Assembly: GCF_013426205.1 (NCBI RefSeq) | Contig: NC_089427.1 | Coordinates: 1,178,001 to 1,242,000, forward strand | From: Metarhizium brunneum | Lineage: Eukaryota > Ascomycota > Sordariomycetes > Hypocreales > Clavicipitaceae | Direction: 5' to 3' | Length of the DNA stretch: 64,000 nucleotides | Shown here: positions 46,501 through 57,325 of the stretch, piece after piece | How the letters are laid out: each line of letters opens with the position of its first letter | How positions within the stretch are numbered: the first letter of the stretch is position 1 | Position numbers and translations under genes: made by a program | Notes under the pieces: model-generated | Databases searched by the model: none | What the model was told of the DNA's origin: nothing | Seen by the model: only the letters and a program-made list of their open reading frames with translations

Positions 46501-48213
46501 GGTCCCGTCACACTCGTCCAGGCCATCCACCACGAAGTATGCAGGCGTGAATGACGGATCCTCCAGCATATTTTCAAAGGCTTCAGACATTGCACTAAAC
46601 GCGTTCGAGTCTGTAAACAACGAGGATCCCGCATATTTATGTTTGGCACGCAAGTGCTGGATAAGACGAGGTTGCTGAATAAGCAGCATCCAGAGCAAGG
46701 ATCGAAATACTGCGGTAGCATTGTTTCGCGTCTGATCTCCGGTGCCTTGACAAAAGTAGTATGATGCGCTGGGTGCGAACGCTGCTGACTGTGTCGAGAT
46801 CTCTCGGACAATCCCCATCAAAAGCATTGTCTTGCCTGTTCCAGGTCCTCCTTTAACCCAAAGCAGACGGCGGGAGTCAAATCCATGCCAGTTCGAGAAC
46901 GATGTATACTCTTCGGTATCCAGGACCCACGAAAACGCAATGTTAATTAGCTTGTCCGTCTTCCTTTCAAGCCTTTCAAGGTCGCGCATCGGGTCGATTA
47001 CGAACAAGTCTCGGAGACAAGCAGAGTCTTTGTCATCGGCAACCTTTTCCTTCTGGGTAGAAATGAAATCCTGAAGATCTTGGTGGATGTTCCCCAGCGT
47101 TGATTGCATCTTGTCTCCATGTTTCATCAGCTCAGATAGGCGTTCAAGGGAGCTCTGGGTATTGTACTGAACAGAAGCAGCTCTCAGAGCTTCTTCTGCA
47201 GTGGTAATGGCCTTAAGGTCCGACTCCCACTTGTCCCATGCGGCGAGTTCACGAAGATAAGTCAAGCCCGAATTCCTGTAATAAGAGCTAACGCTCTTCA
47301 TCTGATAGAGCAAAAGGCTCTTGTACAGATCAAGCACGAGGGTTTCCAGGCGCTGCGTGACCACACTGGCGGGTTCTTTGCCTTCGACGATACTTCGCTC
47401 ATCCAGAAGGTGATCAACCAACGAACAATACCAATCCATGCGAGAGACTACATGGGTGATCCCTGCGAGATTCTCTCGGGAGACTTTAGCTGGATTAGTA
47501 AGGATCTGTTGACAAGTTTAGTCTCAGTGGTCTCGATGGCGACTTCGATGGCGAAACCGGATCAATAGTCTTGGGCATGTAGCTCTCACCTGCAGTCCAA
47601 CACAGACACCGGCCCATGGCAAGGCGGCTTGAGGAACGTTTTTGATGGCAACGTCGATGATTCCTCTAGCCTGGAGAACAAATCCAGCAACATCCCCCAC
47701 AGTCTGGGCCAGCTTTGAGTCGTCGGCAAACTTCTCGCGTCCCTTTTGCACAAGATCTCGCATGTGTGCCTGCCGCTTGACGGGGTCCTTCAAATCAGTA
47801 GCCAAAGTGGCCATCTCTGGCCCCGGCTTCCCTTCGTCACCACCAGCAATGGCAAACGTCAACGTCTCCGCATATGACTGCACAATGCCAGAGGTGGCAC
47901 CGCCGTCTTCCAAGCCATCGTATGCATCGTTCCAAAGCTGCTGGGACTTGGACAGAGCTTGGTCGTCGTCTGGTGTAGGCGACACGGCCTTCTTTGGTGT
48001 TTTGGCGGGAGCTGTAGCTTGCTGAGCAACAACGGCCGCAACTATCTGCTTGGGGAGTGCTCGAATCTCGGTTTGGACGACGGTTGTAACGGCTTTGACA
48101 GTTTGGTCAACGGCCGACTTCATCAAGGTGGGTATCAGCCGCTCGGACTTGGACGGTGCTGCAGCAGCACTCCCATTGCCATCCTGCGTATGGACGTCTC
48201 CCGTCGATGCCAT
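43543..48213 (-). CDS. NACHT-WD40 NLR-like STAND protein (NWD family)
   Basis: Two exons on the minus strand, 48213-47590 and 47505-43543, give 1528 residues. The intron (GTGAGA...ACAG) restores GVCVGLQILTNPAKVSREN. An Ala/Ser-rich start is followed by the NACHT-associated N-terminal domain of NWD proteins (about 95-400, starting LWNDAYDGLE). The NACHT NTPase has Walker A GGPGTGKT at 427-434 and Walker B VVDGLDEC at 533-540. About 12 WD40 repeats run from about residue 950 to 1460; three near the middle are canonical (for example [32 protein letters not shown]), the others are diverged. The end, ILGHASGKVTFLYF, is usual for the family. Such proteins are signal-sensing ATPases; HET-D and HET-E of Podospora are incompatibility receptors of this plan, but with a HET domain, which is absent here. 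The ATG at 48213 is the first in frame. Confidence 0.92.
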
Positions 48214-48948
48214 GATGCACCCCTTCTTGTTCCAGAGAACCCACACCAGAGCGACGGATGGTGCTGTAACACGAGCAAGACACGATGAGCTTGGTCGCCC
48301 CGGAGAGCTTGTCAACGAGAAAAATGGCGATGGCAGCTTACCGGTTTTATTTCCCTAGCCTTCAAGGTTCAATTGCTGCGGGGCCAGGAGCAAGCCAGAG
48401 AGAGACAAGCCACCTCGCTAAGGGTTCAGGTGCAAGTGCCAGCTCACGACATCATTTAGCGACATCATCTAATTTGGCCAACTCGCCCAAGACATTGCAA
48501 AAGTTGGTACTGTAATGGAGTAGTGCGGAGTACTACTTGGCAGTCACTTCATTTCTACCAATTGGCCACCCGTAGGCCATTCTAAAGGCACATGTTGTCC
48601 GCCCGAAGCCCATCTACGCAAGTTCTCCGTACCTCCTAGAGGCTACTCGCAGGTAATGCCATGTACATATGTATATGCACGACCTGTCCAAGACACATCA
48701 GCATTCATCACTTCACCAAACGCTGTCAGCCAGTACCATTGCCCCTGATTTTTCTTGCATGTTGGCCATGGCCATACTACATCCTCTGTTATTTTATGTT
48801 CTTCAGTTTCTAAAGTATGTCATTATGTATTATGCACTTTCCGCCATACAATTTATTCCGGCCAATCCCTGTACTATCTTCATCAGGGGCACAAGACCCC
48901 TGCATGCCATCGTCATATCACGTCTGTAGGGGTCAATCGTACAAGAGT
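48214..48948. other. Promoter region of the NLR gene
   Basis: 735 bases between the NLR start and the RhoGEF stop, both on the minus strand. A GCGGAGTACTAC motif lies near 48525. No gene is seen. Confidence 0.5.
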
Positions 48949-51882
48949 TTAACTGAACATGCCTCGGAATCCATGACCTGACATGCCGCTTCTCTTCTTC
49001 GTCGTTCCCTGTATTTCCTCCTGAGACAATGAGCGCTTTGCTGCGGCTGTCGAAGCTTTATGCCTCTCTAAATCACTCATTCTGTTTTCCGAGTTTGACG
49101 TGGATCCAGGGTCTGCCACTTCTGAAGGTGTCGTTTGTAGCCCGACTGGCCGGAAAGTGTCTTCGAGTGACATTCTCTGCCTCAGTCCGCTAGCTCTCTT
49201 GGCAAAGGAGCTTGCAATACTCGCCACACTCAGCTTCCTAATAACCGTCGAGGCTGATGTTCTAACTAGACGCTCACTTCTCGACCGACCACTCATGCCT
49301 GAAAAGGGCAGAATCTCTTGACTCCAGACATCAGCCAAAATAATCTCTAAACGCGCGCGTTCGCTTCGAGGTGGCGCGAGAAACGAAACACGAGTCTTTG
49401 CAGCAAGTAGCGAATGAGATCGATGCATGTTTAACGACGTAGAACCGTGGCCGCTGGTTTGGCGAACTCCACTTGTGTTTTTGATGATTACCTGGTACAA
49501 AGCTGGCTTGGGACATATCGTGGTAGCTCTCCGAATGGACAGTCTTCGAGCACCAGGATCTGTTTCCTTTTATGTCAATGCTGCCTACAGGATGGACCAA
49601 TAGTGAAGACTAACCTGATTTGCTGGTAACAGCCCCAAGGCTTTTAATGTTCAAGTCCAGAAATGTAAGCGTGGTTGCCACTCCAATTTTGCATTGTGCT
49701 AGTGGTGAAGATAATCGTGCGCGCCATTCCACTTCTTCTTTGGGGGCACAGGCCGTCATAATAATTTCAAATAGCTGATGATGGCATTCAAAAACGAGCT
49801 TCCAAGAGAAAGGAGCTGTGTGGCATTGTAAACCTATTGTTGAGATCGCAATCAGCGGTTTTGTAGGTAGGGAATTTTCAACGTCGAGACATTTCGCTCA
49901 CCTCTTCCGTTATCTGCCTCCTCTATTTTGACTTCATGCACATTTATACAAGCTTTTATGGTATATATGGGATCTACTTTCCCAGCACATGCCAAGCAGA
50001 GAACATCAGGGTAAAGTATACATATCAAGTATTGGCCGTCAACTCCATCTGGAGTTTGCCAACAGACGTGGAGAGTTCCGCATAGGCGAACATGACCGAA
50101 AGATCGTACACGATCTTTGGAAACCGAATCGAAACTCTTATCTGATGGTTAGTTACTCCTCTTTTCCAAAAGCTGACCTCAGAAAGCTTACCCTGTTTGG
50201 AAATACGAGTCGGTCTTGTAGTAACCAGGAGCGTGATAAAGTGTTCCTCATTTGAGGGTCATTTGTCACCTGGTTAATTTCTGTTGTTGCTTCTCGAAAC
50301 CGGGCTAACACGCTCTCAGCCGCCATGTGTGCGTTAGGGCAATCAGCAACAGGCGTATATTTGAGGAGCTCTCCAAATATCAAAGGGTACCTGCAGATTC
50401 TTTGTATCGGCTGGCGTTCATGTTAATACGTGCTTTCTTCACTTTCCTCGTCCTTGACATAGGTCTCACCTTCACAAGGAGATCTTTCATAGTAGCCGCT
50501 CTGTTGGTGTTGCGCAGTGCACAGCTCCTCGTGCTTAATAGAGCTGACAGGGCCTCGAGCCCTTTCTGGTTACAATCCCAGTCCGGCAATGTATCATATA
50601 CTGAAGCTGTTTCTTGAACCATCATTTCATACTTGGCGCCATACTCTTTATATATAAAGAAACGACTCATCTATGGCTATCAGAGAAATGCATTTATCTC
50701 ATCGTAAGTGGGTGGTGTGATGATGGCTCACCTGTCTCTCAAAGATTTTGGAAACTTCAACAATAACTTGTGGTTCTGCACATAGCTCAGAAGTTTCCAT
50801 GGTTGACCGACCGCGGTGAACGTTGGCTCTTCCGTTACGACTGAAGACTTGCGTCCGATCATGGAGCGGTTGGTCTGGTATTCCAGTAACACCTTCGAGA
50901 TGACCAAATTCTTTGATCCCCGAATTTGAGACGGCGCGCTGAAGCTCGTCCAAGAATTCTTCATGCAGCTGTAAGATGTCAGAGAGATTCCGGTTGACTG
51001 ATTGCCGTAAGCCATGATATGTGGAAGGAAGCGACACCAGCATCGTAACATAAACCTAGTAGACTCATTAGAATATCTTGTAGCATCATTATTGTTCTGC
51101 CATACATTTAAAAGCAACCTTATATCACTGATATAGTCTTCTTCGGTGTGTACTAGCTCATCTAATATACGACGGCGCTTCACAGCCCGAACCAGAGCGT
51201 CAGGATCCAGTTTTATTGGCCTGTCAATAGTAACATCCTCAGATTGTTTTGGTTCCGTCAATACGTCGGTGCCATGATCAACCTGCGAGGCACATCTGGA
51301 GATTGCGGTGTTGGCTTTTGATCTTGTCATCGTACTGAGCTCCGCCAAACTCACACTGGCGCTTCGAACTGCAGAAACAAAGTTGAACGAGGAGCCGGAT
51401 GAGTTTTTGGCCCGAATCGAGTAGCACGGCTGTGACGTACTGTGCCCTTCGCCGGTTCCCCAAAGCCAATCTGGCAAATCACGGCTTGGTAACTGCCGTG
51501 GTGAGAGGCCATGTTGGTTTCGTTTCTGTATGGAGACCATCCACTTACGGAAGGGAGATCGAGGACGTATATTTTTTTCGGTTTCGATGTCAGGCATATC
51601 AGAAATTTGACTAATTGAGTTAGGCGTGATTGGGTCTATACGCCGGTACAAGAAACCCTGTGAAACCTGGGCTTTGTTCTCGATACCATCGTTGGACAGC
51701 AGAGACTTAATCTGCCTTCGTCGCTGGCTTAGCCCACCGTAAACCTGTCCAGCATACGTGCTGAAATGGGAAAACGTGAAACTGTTGGTGTGTTTCCCAA
51801 CCATTGGAGGTATTGGATTTGTTGATTGAAAGCCGTCGACTGAGGCCCGAGGCGTATAGAAGGTCGATACTGCAATCGCCAT
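48949..51882 (-). CDS. Rho guanine nucleotide exchange factor (DH-PH) of filamentous fungi
   Basis: Seven exons on the minus strand give 861 residues: 51882-51106, 51055-50732, 50670-50470, 50410-50192, 50136-49902, 49833-49615 and 49559-48949. Introns are 50-68 bases and all GT-AG. Splicing restores LLLNVYVTMLVSLPS, FERQMSRFFIYKEYGAKYE, DLLVKPIQRICRYPLIFGELL, VFPNRSFDSVSKDRVRSFG, ADNGRGLQCHTAPFSWKLVFE and TSKSDPGARRLSIRR. The DH domain covers about residues 230-485, with KPIQRICRYPL as its signature. A PH-like domain follows (about 515-665, VRLCGTLHVCWQTPDGVDGQYL). The basic C terminus contains ARLEIILADVWSQEILPFSGM, conserved in this family. The N-terminal 230 residues are Ser-rich. The protein activates a Rho or Cdc42-type GTPase in polarity or wall signalling; which one is unknown. 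An upstream coding exon cannot be excluded, since CTGTAG directly precedes the ATG. Confidence 0.88.
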
Positions 51883-53278
51883 ACTACAGAGGAATCAAAC
51901 TGAACAAGTCCAAAAAAAGTTGATACAAAATTACTTCCAAGAAGATCCCGATTTGGGGGAATGGATGCCACCAAAAACGAACCAAAGGGAGGGTATTGTG
52001 TGGATGGGGGAAGAGAAGGAATTGTAGAGATGCCACCGGGTGCTCGACAGCTGGCAACAGGGGAGCATAAATGTCAGGGAGGAAGGAGCAAACCCACCAG
52101 TTGACGTCAATGCAAAACAAAAAAGCTGTCGGAGCACCTGCTACTTCCATTTCATAATAGTCAATATCAGTCCGCAGTCTGGGGAATCTGGTCTCCAATG
52201 CTTCCATCTCGGCAAAAGCATTGCCACGTATTGCTGACGACGGCGACGCCGCTCACATCCCATGTCGGGCCCCAAATATGCTGGTCTACGTTCTTTGTCA
52301 TACCAAAAATGAGGTCCTTTGTCCGAAGTAGCGGTTCATGCTTTTGGCATGTAGTCCCTGTGCGATCGATGATCTTGGGTACATGTGGTTGCGGTCTCGT
52401 ATTCGAGCGCTCCTCTAGCCGTGGCAAGGGCATAGGTTAACGGCTTTAGGATTTCCGCAGACCAATTGTCATCCATTTGTGTTTTCGGATACCAGGGCAA
52501 CATGGCGTCTGCTGTGTACAGGCGGTTGGATATCTGCAACTTGCTATCTCCAAACCAACTGCGTGGAGACTCGGGATGACAACAGCAGAGGAAGCTGCTG
52601 TAATTCTCTTCAGCTCTGCTCAAAGGCGCCAGCGAACGCCGTCGTTTTTGGACCATTGTCGTCCTCCGAATCGGAAAATGCAGGATTCATGTGCATGATA
52701 ATAGCGTGGTTGATGCATGAAGTGTCGTACATGGTATTAAGGTTCATGAATCATGGTTGGCAGAGACCCAGGGTTGGCAAGAGGCTGTGGGAGGACAGTG
52801 TGGTACAGTCACACGGCAGGCAAGTAACCATTTAGCAACTTCTCATGGCAAGATACTGAATATTATGTGACCAGTCGATTACGGATCTTTCTTCTAGGGA
52901 CTGGATCCAACACAAGTTGTAACTTGTGGGGGAGAGTGTGTTGAGCAACTTGAGTTCTTGACGCCTGGTGAAGGTCCTGACTCCTGTGACTACGGCCAAT
53001 GTCCAACTACCGCGACTAACAAGGAACAGGCGCTCAAATATGAATACAGAAGGCGATACAAAATCACCCCTTCGGTTAAATCGGTCTATTAGCTTCCGAG
53101 TGATGGTCACCATCTGCGGGGTGGCAAATACATGAGATCCAGGCGAGTGCCCGTCGCCGTTTTCGGCACCAACCCCTCTTTCATGGTCAAGTTTGTATGA
53201 CCATATATTATAGTACTAACTGTAAAGAAAATGAGTATTCGATAGCATTGTCTCAGATCCATAGAGGCTCTTTTCACA
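51883..53278. other. Divergent region with unexplained protein-like frames
   Basis: 1.4 kb between the RhoGEF start (minus) and the dioxygenase start (plus). On the minus strand three open frames, 52656-52336, 52433-52167 and 52207-51884, follow each other in different phases with only short overlaps. Possible splice signals between them would need introns of about 25 bases, too short. This could be a decayed gene, leader exons of the RhoGEF, or chance. A mixed promoter region is the safe description. Confidence 0.4.
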
Positions 53279-54333
53279 ATGGTCGCAGCCGCCATGACCC
53301 TGCGCTCGCATGAGCTTCCTATCCCAGTAGGGTCCAACGAAGGAAAGGTTGCGCTGGAAAACCTAGGCTGGCTCAGACCAACATCTAAAGGGACTTCTAT
53401 TTCTGAAATGCGCAAGAGGCTGAAAGAAGCCGGTTATTTATTCGTCAAGAGTTTGATTCCAAGGGAGGATGTGCTAAAAGTTCGATCCGAGTGAGTATAA
53501 CCTGCAGGTATATCTTGTAGTAACCCGTTAGATCACGTAAGTTTAACACTTCCGCGATGATTACTGACACCCCACAAAGATACTTCACTCGATATGCTCC
53601 AACCGGAATACTGGAACCGGGAACATCAACGGAAGCCGGCATATTCAACTCGAACCAATCACCCCAAGCCCACGGCGGCATCGGTGCCGGCGAACTCCCT
53701 CCCACAGATTTACAGGTCACAACAATGACCGACGTACACAAAGCACCGGAATATCTCAACCTTGTGGCACACACCGACCTACGGAATTTTATCAGGAATT
53801 TAATGAGGTGGGACAACGAAGTCCTTCTCCAGCGCACAATGCTTCGTCACAACGTCCCCGGCGCACTAAGCACAGCGGTGCATTACGACAAACTATTCCT
53901 CAGAGGTGGCGAGGCCTTCTTCCTCACCGCATGGGTCCCCATCGGGGACGTGTCACAGAATGGAGGTGGACTGATGTATCTTGCTGACTCTGTGGGACTG
54001 GGCAGATCTATCGAGGAGGACTTCACTCGCAGAGCAGCCGAATTGACCCCAGAAGAGAGGGTTAGCGCGTTTAACGTCCATATGGAAAAGTATGGACAAC
54101 TATCACAGAATGCTGCTGAATTTGGTGCGCAGCACAAACACCAGCGGTGGCTCGTGGCCAATTACGAAGCTGGGGATGTGGTATTCCACGACCCATATAT
54201 GATTCACACGAGTTCATTAAACGAAGATGCCGACGATAGAATCCGTCTGAGTACCGACTTGAGATTTTATCGTGAAGGAAGCGATTTGGATCCAAGGTGG
54301 ATGAAATTTTGGGCGCCGGGTGACGGGCTATAA
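53279..54333 (+). CDS. Phytanoyl-CoA dioxygenase (PhyH)-family non-heme iron oxygenase
   Basis: Two exons, 53279-53490 and 53580-54333, give 321 residues; the intron (GTGAGT...AAAG) splits a Glu codon and restores VRSEYFTRYAP. The first ATG in the frame, with CACAATGG context, was chosen. The fold is the double-stranded beta helix of Fe(II)/2-oxoglutarate oxygenases. Metal ligands are visible: His172-X-Asp174 (VHYDK) and His280 (YMIHTSS), followed 11 residues later by Arg291 in DDRIRLSTDLRF, which would hold 2-oxoglutarate. This spacing matches PhyH enzymes. The family hydroxylates varied substrates, including fatty acyl-CoA and fungal secondary metabolites. No backbone synthase or transporter gene is nearby, so the substrate is open. 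Length is normal for the family. Confidence 0.88.
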
Positions 54334-57325
54334 TGGTTTGTTTTCACTTTCTTTTTCACTCAATTATTACCTAACTTTTACAAGAGGGAAATAATTAACA
54401 ATGCGTGACCTTGGAGGATCGGCATAACATCTCATCAGATTGTCCGTACTCAGCAGTTAATAAAGAGGATCAACCCTGTGACCAATCTCAATCTCGAACC
54501 CTGGGTCACCGTGAGTGTCAGAGGTGTTGCGTAAATCTTGTACTGAGCGTATGCCTGTTCCCTAGTATACGTTGTATAAAGGTGCCTTGTAGAGTGACGC
54601 AGATACCTGACAACGAAGTTCTCTAAGATGATGCTTTCTCGGCGCGATTGATCCGCAGTAGCTGCTGCGGGCAAAGAGCTCACTACAAAATCGACGCCGC
54701 CTAGACGCGGCCAAGTTTAGGTCGCTAATAAATATGTCCTTGCGGCGTGAAAAATTGATCAGGTCTCGGCATTTGTGGCTATTGCTCCGTTGCCGGCGGA
54801 CTGCCACTCCAAGAAGGTGATTGGAAATGCGATCAGTCTCTAGAAAATACCAGAAGCTCTTATATTCAAATTTATGCCTGTAGCATATTTTTGTGTTCCG
54901 GGTGTGGGATCCTAAGGAGTCCTCAATACATCACTCTTGGTGATATCGAACGCATTCGTCGGCAGAAGTGTCCCAGTTTCTGCAAAACCTTGAACTTTTC
55001 TATTTTCTGATTTGACTGGTACTGCGGTTGCAAAGAATACATATCAGACGGATACTTTAACAAGAGCGATGCCTCGGGGTTGCACGTGGACGAATGTGTC
55101 AACGTTCTGGTTCCTGTTCGTGGCAAATAGGTTTAAAGTTCCATGGCTGAGACACATTAGGATCAGACGATTGGGATGGGGTTCAGATAATTTACAATCA
55201 CATGGCGACAAAGACATCGGACGATATTACACTTGTCAGCTAGAGGCTTATAGCTGGCTTTATTACAGTGTAGTTTATATAGCAATACTATAGCCGTAAA
55301 CCTTGCCTCGATTTTGACTTCTAATCGCGATTCATATCATGGCATGTCATGGGCTTGGTTTGCTTGTTTATGGGGGAGAAGGGGCATACAGTCTGGCAGA
55401 ATATATTTGCCCACCGAGAACCATTCAATAACATACCATAGTATATAATGAGAGTATTAAAACAATAAAAAAAGAGGGCTAAATGGTCATGCACTATATT
55501 ATATCATATGGAACGCGATAGTCAGGTACTGATGTGGTCAAATACTTTTTGCCTCCCACCGTATCTCATCACGTTCATCCGTTAGATTGGGAGCCGTTGA
55601 CAATTTGACAACACATCTTTTGTCTTGTCTCAAAAATTGCAATACAGCCAATCGGAAGAGACATGCCGATTCTGCAGTGAAAAAAGAAAAGAAGGAAAGG
55701 AAAAAGGAAAACAAAAGCAAAGGAGAGAGGGACAGGGAAGTACGCCGAGGACATTACAGCCCAAGCACGACCAGGAGTCGGCATGAATGCAACGTACATT
55801 CGGAAGCCTGCCTTACCTGCCAGCCTTACCTGCCAGCCTTCCCAGCTCTGGCCTCTTGCCGCCTGTTGTTTTGTTTGCAAATATCTGGACATCGCCGAAA
55901 AACCTCGAAGCATTGACATCGACACGCACGGCGACAAACGTAGAACCAACTCTACCAGTGGCGGACGCTTGGCCCGACAGAGGCAAGGCCCTGGAGCTAG
56001 TCCATGTTTGGTATAGACCGGAAGCAAAAAACCTGGGGCGCGCCGACTCAGGAGACCCGGGCGGAAGATGCCCAGCTGCGCCGCTGAGAGCGCTGGTGAC
56101 CATCCTGTTTCTCAGTTGTGATGCTTGCACGTTTTCTCTCTGTGCAATGTACTTACAGATACTAATACTACAGTAGAAGCCGGTAATGGAGCCTTCAATG
56201 TTGGGCTGCTCCACGTTTGAGGAGGCAGTGCTGGCTGGGCACGCTGTCGTGCATCTAGTAGATAATACCTGACCCTGGGCAACTGGAGGGGACCAATGGA
56301 GCGCTTAGTGGGAAGCTGACGGGCATCCTCCAGACAGCAATTGTGTGGAGTGAATGACCAGCAGAGGTCTGGTATTACGAACCGAATCTGAGAGGCATGA
56401 GCCGGGATGAAGATGCTGGACGTTGCGTTGCGATATGTAAGTACTCAAGTACCCACTACCTATAAGGTACCTCCCACTATAGGATTCCTCCTGCATGTGA
56501 TCAGGTAACCATTGCCAAAGTTCACGTATCCAAGTACTTCGTGCTTCGGGCATTGTTTTAACAGATACTAGCCCTACGGGCGGTCCTGCAACCAGTTGTT
56601 ACCTTCCACTGGGTGACCAACCACACGCAACTCCGCGTGGTGGCAGCTGCATGTGTCTGCACCTGCCCTGCACTTCATCATGATTCCAGATGTGTCTTCC
56701 TCTTATCTGCACTTGCCGGCAGCTTTGGTGCAGAGCAACCACGGTGGCCTCGGACTTCTCCATGTAGATGTTGACTTCGCCTTCTTAGTAAGCTGGCAGC
56801 TGGCAGACTTTAGGCTGACACTGGCCCGACACCTGGCCGATGCTTGGCGGAATGGCCCCTGGCTCTAGGCCCGACTTTGCCGCCATGTGGCCCCAGGCGC
56901 CACTACGGAGCCCGCTCCCAGACAAAGCACCTACCAGGCCCTTCGCCTCAGCCGCTACCCACTCCTGGAGTCCTGAAGTTGACTAGCACCACCTCCAAAG
57001 CCAAAACGAACACGTATGTACAACTTTTTGCGCTCGCCGGCCTGGCTCACAGAAAGCTGCTTTTCCCTTCATTGTCCGTTTCGTCTTCTTCTCCAGCCTT
57101 CTCTACAGACACCACGTGGGGCTGCTCGGATCTGACAAATCGGCCATGTCAAGACGCTGATCTGGCTATTGGAACCTTCTTTACCTTCTCCCCCAACCTT
57201 TCGTCTTCCTTTGTCCGTGCTGCTGTGCTCAACATCCCCCGGTCTATACTCGCTCGGCACGTCGCGCAACATCCCATTTCCCTCCTCGCCGAGCTTCCGG
57301 TGTCCTGTTCGCCGAGCAAGTCGAC
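54334..57325. other. Intergenic region before the Ca2+ ATPase gene
   Basis: About 3 kb without a supported gene. The left half (54340-55500) is rather AT-rich; a purine-rich stretch lies at 55676-55740. The last 300 bases before 57326 are C- and T-rich, as in a fungal leader. Open frames up to 190 codons overlap this leader but show no family signature. Confidence 0.5.
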
